Of a stretch of 64,000 nucleotides of DNA, positions 17,553 through 25,018 are shown in pieces (position 1 is the first letter of the stretch; the number at the start of each line of letters is the position of its first letter). Position numbers and translations under genes: made by a program. The notes under the pieces were generated by a model. That model saw only the letters and a program-made list of their open reading frames with translations. It ran no database searches and was not told the DNA's origin. The DNA is from Bacteroidota bacterium (GTDB lineage: Bacteria; Bacteroidota; Bacteroidia; Chitinophagales; Chitinophagaceae). The stretch is from contig VGFP01000001.1 in assembly GCA_016868855.1 (NCBI GenBank), positions 248,001 through 312,000 on the forward strand, read 5' to 3'.

Positions 17553-17841
17553 TTAAAGATTTGTACTAGCCTCATTGGGTTTCATCCCAATGCCTTGGTG
17601 TTTTTTCTGATGATAATACTCGATATAGGTCTGAACTTTTTTCAAATAGTTCAAGACCTGTATCGCTGGGATTTAGGTAGATGTGATTGTACTTTATGGT
17701 TTTTCGGAAGCGCTCGATCCAAATATTATCTGTTGCACGTCCTTTTCCATTCATCGATATTTTAATTTCTTTACCCTCCAGGTAGTTCGTCCAACTTGGA
17801 CTGGTATACTGTGATGCTTGGTCCGAATTTATGATTTCGGG
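17553..17841 (-). pseudogene. IS3-family transposase (OrfB) C-terminal remnant, frameshifted
   Basis: It begins at PEIINSDQASQYTS (integrase-core DDE region, second Asp), continues through ISMNGKGRATDNIWIERFRKT (with the catalytic Glu) and KYNHIYLNPSDTG. An extra base in an A-run near 17650 then changes frame; the true end, VQTYIEYYHQKKHQGIGMKP, follows in the next frame to a TAA at 17553-17555. The N-terminal part (OrfA and the first half of OrfB) is missing. The upstream end joins directly to a recombinase fragment, so this is an IS remnant. rve-core IS3 family membership is clear from these motifs. Confidence 0.85.
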
Positions 17842-18061
17842 CATGTGACAGAAGAGAAAGTAATGAGTCGTTGAGTACCTGAGTTTGCTCCTCGCTTCCT
17901 TTGATGCGTTTGAGTTTGGCATTCCATTTGGATTTTTCAACCCAAAGTCCGGTGAAGACTTGAGTTCGATCCTTTCCCATGGTTATACTCATAACAATTG
18001 GATATAACTTTTGGGGGTTGGGCATGTTCCTTAAGAAGAAAGAAAAGTTTGGATTTTTCAT
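17842..18061 (-). pseudogene. tyrosine recombinase N-terminal remnant
   Basis: The first ~73 codons from the ATG at 18061 match the arm-binding N-terminal domain of Bacteroidota site-specific integrases: YPIVMSITMGKDRTQVFTG, then LWVEKSKWNAKLKRIKG, then SEEQTQVLNDSL. The frame then runs into IS3-derived sequence and stops at 17771. The core-binding and catalytic R..HxxR..Y domains are absent. Such integrases carry mobile elements into tRNA or tmRNA genes, and ssrA lies about 420 bases away. Confidence 0.75.
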
Positions 18062-18306
18062 AATAGTTTGAGTTAGTTAATAAATAAAAATCAAACTGTT
18101 ACAAAGAAGTTGGTGAAGTATGTGTTGAAGTTTTGTTGAAGTATTTTATTTCTGTTTTTTTTATGTCACAGAAACTTCAGCAAAAAACCGCATTTTTCAC
18201 ATAATTAACATTTTACAACACACCTCTATATCTGACCATATAAGTGTGGTAATAATAGACACATTTAATTATGTCTTTAATTAAGTGAAATTATTTGTGA
18301 CTTATT
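18062..18306. other. AT-rich intergenic stretch, no gene seen
   Basis: Between the recombinase fragment and the inverted repeat near 18.3 kb I see no ORF with coding character, no TAnnTTTG promoter and no RNA gene. It contains short T-rich runs and a repeated GTTGAAGT word (18111-18140). Confidence 0.4.
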
Positions 18307-18359
18307 AAAAAGGCTCTGAAACATACACTACGCGCGTGTTTCATGGGAGCGAGCTTTTT
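18307..18359. repeat. imperfect inverted repeat / hairpin
   Basis: The arms AAAAAGGCTC-TGAAACA (18307-18323) and TGTTTCA-(TGG)-GAGC-(GA)-GCTTTTT (18337-18359) can pair around a GC-rich loop. The flanking A- and T-runs give it terminator form on both strands. It could be a second terminator behind ssrA or an end of the former mobile element. Confidence 0.5.
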
Positions 18360-18379
18360 AAGCGAGCGACCAATATAAA

Positions 18380-18412
18380 TAAAAAAGTCCCCAGGATTAA
18401 CTGGAGACTTAA
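18380..18412 (-). terminator. rho-independent terminator of ssrA
   Basis: The minus strand reads AAGTCTCCAG-TTAATC-CTGGGGACTT followed by TTTTTA. It lies 65 bases downstream of the mature tmRNA 3' end. Confidence 0.8.
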
Positions 18413-18476
18413 TTCTTTGGGATGAATATTTCAAATAGTTTTATTTGAAATCTCAAGACACATAATGTGTCCAAAG

Positions 18477-18842
18477 TGGAGCTGGTGGGATTCGAACCCA
18501 CGTCCAAACATATTCCCGGAAAGCTTTCTACATGCTTATTTCAGCATTGTTTGTCGGAACCTGGCAGGAGCTGAGCAAACCAACCTTGTTCGTAGCTGAA
18601 TGGTCTTGATCAACCGTCACAGCCTTCGGTTGAAGCATCCTTGTTTTTTTTGATTCAGCGGGGTGACTTGGCAAAGGAAGGCCCGTCAGCGGGCTATAAT
18701 GGATGCGCAAATCACTGATTAGGCAGCCATGGCGTAAGTATTCTCGCCATTTGTACTTTTCGTATTCAGATTAAAGTGCAACATACGCAACGCACTGCAT
18801 GCTTACTTTCAAAGATCTACGCTGTCAAAACCGGTCAGCCCC
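18477..18842 (-). ncRNA. ssrA: transfer-messenger RNA
   Basis: The mature ends pair as an acceptor stem: 5' GGGGCTG (18842-18836) with 3' CAGCTCC plus discriminator A (18484-18477). The 3' part has the T-arm GTGGGTTCGAATCCCAC. CCA is not encoded. The tag reading frame GGC GAG AAT ACT TAC GCC ATG GCT GCC TAA lies around 18718-18748 and gives GENTYAMAA; the resume codon is probably GGC, possibly one or two codons earlier. The RNA rescues stalled ribosomes and marks the nascent protein for proteolysis. A terminator lies 65 bases beyond. Confidence 0.95.
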
Positions 18843-18919
18843 ATTTTGATGATGCAAAGTTACAAAATTGTGGGAAAGCATTTGTTAAAAGCAAAGAATG
18901 GGCTACATTTGCACCCCGA

Positions 18920-19003
18920 GCCCAGATGGCGGAACTGGTAGACGCGCTAGACTCAAAATCTGGTTATCGCAAGGTAGTGCAGGTTCGATTCCTGTTCTGG
19001 GCA
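18920..19003 (+). tRNA. tRNA-Leu (anticodon CAA)
   Basis: The acceptor arm GCCCAGA (18920-18926) pairs with TCTGGGC (18996-19002), discriminator A. The anticodon loop CTCAAAA gives CAA. There is a long variable arm, as in class II tRNAs, and T-arm GCAGGTTCGATTCCTGT. CCA is not encoded. It is divergent from ssrA with 77 bases between. Confidence 0.95.
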
Positions 19004-19016
19004 CATTCCTAGATTG

Positions 19017-19045
19017 AAGACGATTCTTAACTGAATCGTCTTTTT
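19017..19045 (+). terminator. terminator after tRNA-Leu
   Basis: Stem AAGACGATTC / GAATCGTCTT with loop TTAACT, then a T-run; starts 14 bases after the tRNA. Confidence 0.85.
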
Positions 19046-19443
19046 CATTATTGGATGAAATGCCCACCATTAAAGGAATCGCAGCAAATAAACTATTAAC
19101 GCGCTGAGTTCGAACTACCCCATTTTGTTTATCATAGAGAATTCCATCTGGAAACACTCTACTAATTTAGACTATATCTTGTCCACTTTATGCTGACGAT
19201 TTACAGCTTTCTCATGGATAAAAGGAGTCAGTTTTCCCTAAGATAACACTTATATGAACCTCCATAATTTTAATTAGCTAGTTAAATTTATGATCACCTA
19301 AAATCAGATAATCATTAGCTTAAATATTACATATTTGCTACATTAGGTACTCAGCATTCAAACAGAGATCACTACTATTTAAAGTCAGATATGTTTTATA
19401 TATCATGAAGAATTTGACTTGAACTAAATCTAGCAAAGAGCAC
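19046..19443. other. intergenic stretch, no gene seen
   Basis: About 400 bases without a convincing ORF, RNA gene or promoter. The short CTGAGTTCGAACTACC near 19104 resembles part of a tRNA T-arm, but no full tRNA can be built around it. Confidence 0.4.
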
Positions 19444-19471
19444 AAACCCGACAAATTATGTCGGGTTTTTT
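19444..19471 (+). terminator. rho-independent terminator, orphan
   Basis: Stem AAACCCGAC / GTCGGGTTT with loop AAATTAT and seven T. No gene immediately upstream on the plus strand was found, so it may end a small unannotated transcript from the preceding 400 bases. Confidence 0.75.
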
Positions 19472-19499
19472 TATTATCTGAATCGATCGGTTGGATACC

Positions 19500-19650
19500 A
19501 AAAAAAAACGGAACTGGTGGATCCCAGTTCCGCGATTCAGCAGTTTTTAAATCCTTTTACAGATCTTATGTTCTGCTTAACTCTCGACGGCAACGGAGCA
19601 TCACTCCGTCAACCGACTGATGTAAAACTACTATAAACAAATAGGGCAAA
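19500..19650 (-). ncRNA. candidate structured small RNA with terminator
   Basis: On the minus strand the segment can fold as follows. A closing stem AGTAGTTTT / AAAACTGCT encloses a 12-bp hairpin CGGTTGACGGAG / CTCCGTTGCCG and a small CAGA/TCTG hairpin. Then comes a strong terminator CGGAACTGG-(GATCC)-ACCAGTTCCG with at least eight T (19500-19533). There is no ORF of coding look. A TATTTG word is present near the expected 5' end, but not an exact TAnnTTTG promoter. The class is unknown to me; ends are approximate. Confidence 0.4.
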
Positions 19651-19772
19651 ACCATGTTGGTCATCAATATGAAACATGATTGAAATTTGCCGGCTGCATC
19701 ACAGCAATCATGATTTGACATACTGCTGAACAATATCTTGCACCCATTCTAACAACATAAAAACACTTACTG

Positions 19773-19931
19773 ATGGCAATTGTAAAAGTTATTGAAGTAA
19801 TGTGCAATTCTTCCAAGAGCTGGGAGGATGCTGCACAGCAAGCTGTGCTGGAAGCATCAAAAACACTGAAGCATATCAAGTCCATTTACCTGAATCAACA
19901 ACAGCAGCATCGAGTAGAGCAATCCATATAG
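19773..19931 (+). CDS. dodecin-family protein, C-terminally short (52 aa)
   Basis: It starts MAIVKVIEVMCNSSKSWEDA and continues AQQAVLEASKTLKHIKSIYL, the standard dodecin first strand, helix (SWEDA motif) and second strand. Dodecins form hollow 12-mers that store flavin or related cofactors. Family members usually run to about 65-70 residues, with a last strand ending in a pattern like VxxKVTFEV. Here the protein stops after NQQQQHRVEQSI, so the third strand is missing, and no frameshift that restores it is obvious in the next bases. It may be a decayed gene or a variant. Confidence 0.75.
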   Translation: MAIVKVIEVMCNSSKSWEDAAQQAVLEASKTLKHIKSIYLNQQQQHRVEQSI

Positions 19932-20181
19932 CCTATTGCCATTGGTTGCAATGTGTTTTTTTTGATGATACATAACCCTTGGTTTTTGTTTAAAAAATAA
20001 ATATCGCAGGCAAGCTATCTGTGTTGAAAGCGCAGAACCATGACTTGAAATGATAAAATTCTATAAAGAGTGAAATGATATTTTCACTTTTGCAGGGAAG
20101 TAAATTCAATGATGAGTATCAATCTTCGATATGAAGTCGGGTACTTAAAAAGTAGTAGTTTTACATTATTATTATCCGCAG

Positions 20182-21543
20182 ATGAACATCAAAAAAAATA
20201 TTCTTGAAACAATTGGAAACACTCCGTTGATTCAATTGAATAAAATCACCAAGTCACTTCCATGCACTGTATTAGCGAAAGTTGATTATTTCAATCCTGG
20301 CAACTCCATCAAAGACCGCATGGCACTCAAAATGGTGGAAGTAGCAGAAAAAGAGGGAAAGCTACAACCTGGAGGCACTATCATTGAATGTACTTCGGGA
20401 AATACTGGCATGGGACTCGCACTGGCTGCCATTGTCAAAGGCTATAAATGCATTTTTACGACGACAGATAAACAATCAAAAGAAAAAATTGACATTCTGA
20501 AAGCTGTTGGCACAGAAGTTATTGTTTGTCCCACGAACGTAGAACCGGATGATCCGAGAAGTTATTATTCGGTGGCAAGAAGACTTGCCAACGAAATTCC
20601 GAATGCTTTTCTATGCAATCAATATGATAACCTGGCCAATAGATTGGCACATTATGAGAGTACGGGTCCGGAGATATGGGAACAAACCGATGGAAAGATT
20701 ACTCACCTCGTTTGTACCGCTGGAACAGGTGGAACAGTTACCGGCACCGGGATTTACCTCAAAGAAAAAAATCCGAACATCAAAATATGGGCCATTGATG
20801 TGTTCGGCTCACTGCTCACCAAATATTTCCAAACCGGTGAAAAAGACATGAAAGAAGTGTATCCCTACATTTCAGAGGGATTTGGAGAGGATTTCGTACC
20901 TGAAAACTATGACATGCGCGTCATTGATCACTTCGAACAGGTAACGGATAAGGACGGAGCTGTAATGGCGAGAAGAATCGCGAAAGAAGAGGGACTCTTC
21001 TGTGGATACAGTGCTGGAAGCTGTTTTCAGGGATTGATGCAATTGAAAGATCAACTGAAAAAAGATGATCTGGTTGTATGTATTTTCCACGATCATGGAA
21101 GTCGCTATGTCGGCAAAATATACAACGACCAATGGATGATGGAAAGAGGATTCATGGAAGTGAAAACATTCAAAGACATCATTTCAGCCAGGGGGTCTAA
21201 ACAAAAATTGATTTCTGTTCAAACCAATCAGACAGTATCGGACGCCGTCGCTCTCATGCAGAAATATGAAATTGAACACATCCCGGTAATCGACGATCAT
21301 CAAATCGTTGGCTCCATCAGTGAGAACGGGTTGTTTCAGAAAATATTCAAGGAACCAGAAGTAAAAAATGCCAGTATTCAATCTGTTTTGGAAAAAGCAT
21401 ACCCGATGGTGGAATACAATACTCCTTTGGAAAAAATCAGTTCACTGATCAACAAGGAAAATGGGGCTGTCCTCTCCAAGGACGAAGGAGGTAGTTATCA
21501 TATTATAACAAAATATGACATCATACAATCACTGACCAAATAA
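20182..21543 (+). CDS. cystathionine beta-synthase (PLP enzyme with CBS domain pair)
   Basis: 453 aa. The PLP domain (1-~330) has ETIGNTPLIQL, the Schiff-base lysine in NPGNSIKDR, the phosphate loop TSGNTGMG and the GTAGTGGT-type loop (CTAGTGGTVTGTG). The C-terminal ~110 residues form two CBS motifs (TVSDAVALMQKYEIEHIPVIDD and the matching second half), as in human-type CBS. It condenses serine (or O-acetylserine) and homocysteine or sulfide in cysteine metabolism. No heme domain is present. It stands alone on its strand and ends one base before the convergent hisB. Confidence 0.9.
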   Translation: MNIKKNILETIGNTPLIQLNKITKSLPCTVLAKVDYFNPGNSIKDRMALKMVEVAEKEGKLQPGGTIIECTSGNTGMGLALAAIVKGYKCIFTTTDKQSKEKIDILKAVGTEVIVCPTNVEPDDPRSYYSVARRLANEIPNAFLCNQYDNLANRLAHYESTGPEIWEQTDGKITHLVCTAGTGGTVTGTGIYLKEKNPNIKIWAIDVFGSLLTKYFQTGEKDMKEVYPYISEGFGEDFVPENYDMRVIDHFEQVTDKDGAVMARRIAKEEGLFCGYSAGSCFQGLMQLKDQLKKDDLVVCIFHDHGSRYVGKIYNDQWMMERGFMEVKTFKDIISARGSKQKLISVQTNQTVSDAVALMQKYEIEHIPVIDDHQIVGSISENGLFQKIFKEPEVKNASIQSVLEKAYPMVEYNTPLEKISSLINKENGAVLSKDEGGSYHIITKYDIIQSLTK

Positions 21544-22683
21544 CTACAGCAACCCTTTTGTTGAAGGCAATGCATCCTGAAAAGGATCTTTTTTGATAGC
21601 CATGCGTATGGCTTTGGCGAATGCCTTGAAGATCGCTTCTATCTTATGATGCTCATTGTCACCTTTGCAATAAATATTCAAATTGCATTTTGCTCCATCT
21701 GAGAATGATTTGAAGAAATGGAAAAACATCTCGGTAGGCATTTCACCAATTTTTTCCCGTTTGAAATCTGCTTCCCAAACCAACCAATTTCTTCCACCAA
21801 AATCAATCAATACCTTGGCTTCAGCATCATCCATTGGCAATGCGAATCCATAGCGTTCCATTCCGCGCTTGTCTGCCAATCCCTTTGCAAATGCTTCTCC
21901 CAAAGCAATTCCCGTATCCTCAATGGTATGATGCTCATCAATGTGCAGGTCACCCTCCACTTGTATATCCAGGTCAATTTTCCCATGTCGTGAAATCTGA
22001 TCCAACATGTGATCAAAGAATCCGAGTCCGGTGTTGATATTGAACTTACCCGCTCCATCAAAATTTGCCTTTACACGAATTTTTGTCTCATTGGTATTTC
22101 TCGTATGTTCAACCATACGCAAACCATTTTTCAGAAAAGCGTATATGTCGCGCCAGCTATCTGTCTTCAATACAACAGTATTTTGCAGATCGCTTGACAA
22201 AGCTGAGATATCAAGTTGTCCTGCGCCGTCTGGGTTGTTGATAAAAATACATTTGGTACCTAAATTCCTGGCAAGCTCAATATCAGTTTTCCTGTCTCCA
22301 ATTACATATGAGCCAGCCAAATCGTAAGCTTCATTTCCAATGTATTTCCCCAACATGCCTGTTCCGGGTTTTCTGGAAAGTGAATTTTCATGGGGCATGC
22401 TGGGATCGATGAAAATTTCATCGAAAACAATGCCCTCACCTGCCAATGTTTGTAGAATATGCTGTTGAATAGGCTCAAAGTGTTCTGCAGGGAAAGATGA
22501 CGTACCCAATCCATCCTGATTGGAAACCATCGCCAATTCAAAATCGAATTCATTGGCAATGCGAGACAGAAATTGAAAAACATATGGATAAAAAACAAGT
22601 TTTTCAAAATGATCAATCTGAAAAGTGGGAGGCGCTTCTTTGATAAGAGTGCCATCACGGTCAATGAACAATACTTTTTTCAT
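21544..22683 (-). CDS. hisB: bifunctional histidinol-phosphatase / imidazoleglycerol-phosphate dehydratase
   Basis: 379 aa fusion. The N-terminal HAD phosphatase domain (about 1-165) carries FIDRDGTL and GDRKTDIELARNLG. The C-terminal IGP dehydratase (about 185-379) carries the metal-binding motifs FDHMLDQISRHG, DEHHTIEDTG and a final EHHKIEAIFKAFAKAIR. It catalyses the seventh and ninth steps of histidine biosynthesis. Its start overlaps the hisC stop by 4 bases. It is the last gene of hisGDCB; the remaining his genes are not in the window. Confidence 0.97.
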   Translation of the reverse strand: MKKVLFIDRDGTLIKEAPPTFQIDHFEKLVFYPYVFQFLSRIANEFDFELAMVSNQDGLGTSSFPAEHFEPIQQHILQTLAGEGIVFDEIFIDPSMPHENSLSRKPGTGMLGKYIGNEAYDLAGSYVIGDRKTDIELARNLGTKCIFINNPDGAGQLDISALSSDLQNTVVLKTDSWRDIYAFLKNGLRMVEHTRNTNETKIRVKANFDGAGKFNINTGLGFFDHMLDQISRHGKIDLDIQVEGDLHIDEHHTIEDTGIALGEAFAKGLADKRGMERYGFALPMDDAEAKVLIDFGGRNWLVWEADFKREKIGEMPTEMFFHFFKSFSDGAKCNLNIYCKGDNEHHKIEAIFKAFAKAIRMAIKKDPFQDALPSTKGLL

Positions 22684-23732
22684 GATTGCTTGAATGATTT
22701 TAATGTTTCGATCAATGCTTTATTTTCCTTCTCTGTTCCAACGGTTATCCGCAGACAGTCCTCACAGCGTTGAACATTGCTTCGGTCACGGACTACAATT
22801 TCACGGTCCAGCAAATATTCATATAATGCTTTTGCATCTTGAAATTTTACCAAAAGAAAATTGGCGTCAGACGGATAGATCTTTTCAACAGTTTCAATAT
22901 TCATCAAGTCCTTTTCCAATGCAGCACGCATATCAACAATAGCTTTGATCATATCATTCACCTGCCCTATTTCATCCAATGCCTTGAGCGCCAACTCCTG
23001 AACAGGTTCACTGATATTGTAAGGAGGTTTTACTTTGTTCATGTATTGAATGATCTCGCTCGAAGCAAAAGCCATTCCCATTCTCAATCCTGCGAGTCCC
23101 CATGCCTTGCTGAGTGTCTGCATCACAACCAGATTGGGGTAATCATTCAAATCAGCAACAAATGATTTTTGTCTGGAAAAATTGATATACGCTTCGTCAA
23201 TCACAACGAGTCCGTCGAAATTATTCAGGATCATTTCAATCGACTGGCGATCCATGCTATTCCCAGTTGGATTATTGGGTGAGCATATCCAAATGATCTT
23301 GGTATTGGGCTGAATGGACTGTTCCAATTGTTCAAGATCGATTTGAAAAGATGATGTCAACGGGACTTTCCTGATTGTTACATTGTTGATGTTAGCACTC
23401 ACTTCATACATGCCATATGTTGGAGGCATGATGATGACTTCATCTACTTTAGGTTCACAAAAACACCTTAGTAAAATATCAATGGGCTCATCGCTTCCAT
23501 TCCCAAGAAAAATCTGTTCAATAGGAACCTTCTTTATGAAAGATATCTTCTCCTTTACTTTTTTCTGTAAGGGGTCTGGATACCGATTGTACCATTTTGT
23601 CAATGGCGATCCAAGAGAATTTTCATTCGCATCCAGAAAAACAGAAGCCTTCCCTGAAAATTCATCTCTGGCAGATGAGTAGGGACTTAATTTTTTGATA
23701 TTGCCTCGAACAAGAGATGCTAGATTGAACAT
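22680..23732 (-). CDS. hisC: histidinol-phosphate aminotransferase
   Basis: 350 aa, fold-type I PLP enzyme. ICSPNNPTGNSM, VIDEAYINFS and the PLP-lysine segment TLSKAWGLAGLRMG are all present and in order. It moves an amino group from glutamate to imidazole-acetol phosphate. It lies 8 bases behind hisD and overlaps hisB by 4 bases. It shares the hisG attenuator. Confidence 0.96.
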   Translation of the reverse strand: MFNLASLVRGNIKKLSPYSSARDEFSGKASVFLDANENSLGSPLTKWYNRYPDPLQKKVKEKISFIKKVPIEQIFLGNGSDEPIDILLRCFCEPKVDEVIIMPPTYGMYEVSANINNVTIRKVPLTSSFQIDLEQLEQSIQPNTKIIWICSPNNPTGNSMDRQSIEMILNNFDGLVVIDEAYINFSRQKSFVADLNDYPNLVVMQTLSKAWGLAGLRMGMAFASSEIIQYMNKVKPPYNISEPVQELALKALDEIGQVNDMIKAIVDMRAALEKDLMNIETVEKIYPSDANFLLVKFQDAKALYEYLLDREIVVRDRSNVQRCEDCLRITVGTEKENKALIETLKSFKQS

Positions 23733-23740
23733 AAATAGAA

Positions 23741-25015
23741 TTAGTTTAATCTTACTTTTACAGCGTTGGCATGTGCCTGCAATCCTTCAGCCTCAGCCAT
23801 TACTATAATTGTATTGCCCAGTTTAGCAATTCCATTTTTGCTAATCTGCTGATAAGTAATCTTCTTTACAAAACTGTCCACACTGACCCCGCTATAGGTT
23901 CTGGCAAATCCATTCGTTGGCAATGTGTGGTTGGTGCCACTTGCATAATCACCTGCACTTTCTGGCGTATAATTTCCTATAAATACAGAACCTGCATGGA
24001 TGATACCGTCAACATACTTTTGAGGCTCATCAGAAGCGATGATCAAATGTTCTGCGGCGTATTGGTTTACAAAAGCAACCATTGAATCTGTGTCGCTCAG
24101 TAAAATCGCCTTGCTGTTTTCCAATGCCTTTGAAGCAATTGGTCCCCTATCCAATGTTGCCACCTGCCTATTCAATTCATTCATTGTATCCTGAATGACT
24201 TTCATCTGATTGCTAACCAGCATCACCTGAGAGTCAGGTCCATGTTCCGCCTGTGCCAACAAATCTGCTGCCACATAGGAGGGAATCGAAGTTTCATCTG
24301 CGATGATGCAAACTTCACTCGGACCAGCTGGCATATCAATCGCCAAACCTTCCAGCTGAACCAGCTGTTTTGCTGCTGTAACATATTGGTTACCCGGACC
24401 GAAAATCTTATCCACTTTTTGAATGGATGCAGTTCCAAATGCCATCGCAGCAATTGCTTGTGCACCACCAGCTTTGTAAATTTCTTTGATGCCAACAAGA
24501 CTCGCAGCGTATAAAATAGCAGGATGTATTTGCCCATTGGCAGATGCAGGAGTTGACATAACTATTTGATTGCATCCAGCAATTTGTGCAGGAACTCCCA
24601 ACATCAATACAGTTGAAAACAAGGGAGCAGATCCGCCAGGAATGTAAAATCCAACCCGTTGAATGGGCACTGATTTTCTCCAACAATAAACACCTTCGCT
24701 GGTTTCGATTTTTTTGGTCACCTCAATTTGTTGGGTATGGAATTTTGTAATGTTTTGATGTGCACGCAAAATGGCCTGCTGAAGTTCAACCGGAATCTTG
24801 CGTTCAGCATCTTTTATTTCTTTTTCTGTAATCAATAATTTTCGCACTGTAATTCCGTCAAACTTCTTGGTCAGAGATTTTACAGCTGTATCACCTTTTG
24901 ATTTAACCTGTTGCAAAATTTTGGATACAGTTTTATGCAAGGGAACCTGATCGATGACAGGCCTCTGCACAAGTGAATTCCAATCAGCCATTGAAGGCTC
25001 TTGATAAATTTTCAT
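23741..25015 (-). CDS. hisD: histidinol dehydrogenase
   Basis: 424 aa, normal length. Family motifs: PGGSAPLFSTVLMLGVPA, the FGPGNQYVTAAK loop, DMPAGPSEV, the zinc-site segment AEHGPDSQ and YASGTNHTLPT near the end. It performs the two NAD-dependent oxidations from histidinol to histidine. The gene is 3 bases behind hisG. Confidence 0.97.
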   Translation of the reverse strand: MKIYQEPSMADWNSLVQRPVIDQVPLHKTVSKILQQVKSKGDTAVKSLTKKFDGITVRKLLITEKEIKDAERKIPVELQQAILRAHQNITKFHTQQIEVTKKIETSEGVYCWRKSVPIQRVGFYIPGGSAPLFSTVLMLGVPAQIAGCNQIVMSTPASANGQIHPAILYAASLVGIKEIYKAGGAQAIAAMAFGTASIQKVDKIFGPGNQYVTAAKQLVQLEGLAIDMPAGPSEVCIIADETSIPSYVAADLLAQAEHGPDSQVMLVSNQMKVIQDTMNELNRQVATLDRGPIASKALENSKAILLSDTDSMVAFVNQYAAEHLIIASDEPQKYVDGIIHAGSVFIGNYTPESAGDYASGTNHTLPTNGFARTYSGVSVDSFVKKITYQQISKNGIAKLGNTIIVMAEAEGLQAHANAVKVRLN

Positions 25016-25018
25016 AAA

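Noticed and set aside
18528-18710. 60-aa minus-strand ORF
   Set aside because: It lies inside the tmRNA and is not a protein gene.
18776-19012. Plus-strand ORF ending ...AQMAELVDALDSKSGYRKV...
   Set aside because: It is a reading of the tRNA-Leu(CAA) gene and flanking sequence, a well-known false protein pattern.
19095-19125. tRNA remnant (GAGTTCGAACTACC)
   Set aside because: Only a T-arm-like word; no acceptor or anticodon arm can be paired with it.
18903-19157. Minus-strand ORF with ...RTGIEPALPCDNQILSLAR...
   Set aside because: Antisense reading of the same tRNA-Leu; another common annotation artefact.
19664-19885. 73-aa minus-strand ORF
   Set aside because: Antisense to the dodecin-like gene, Cys/Ala/Ser-rich without family features.
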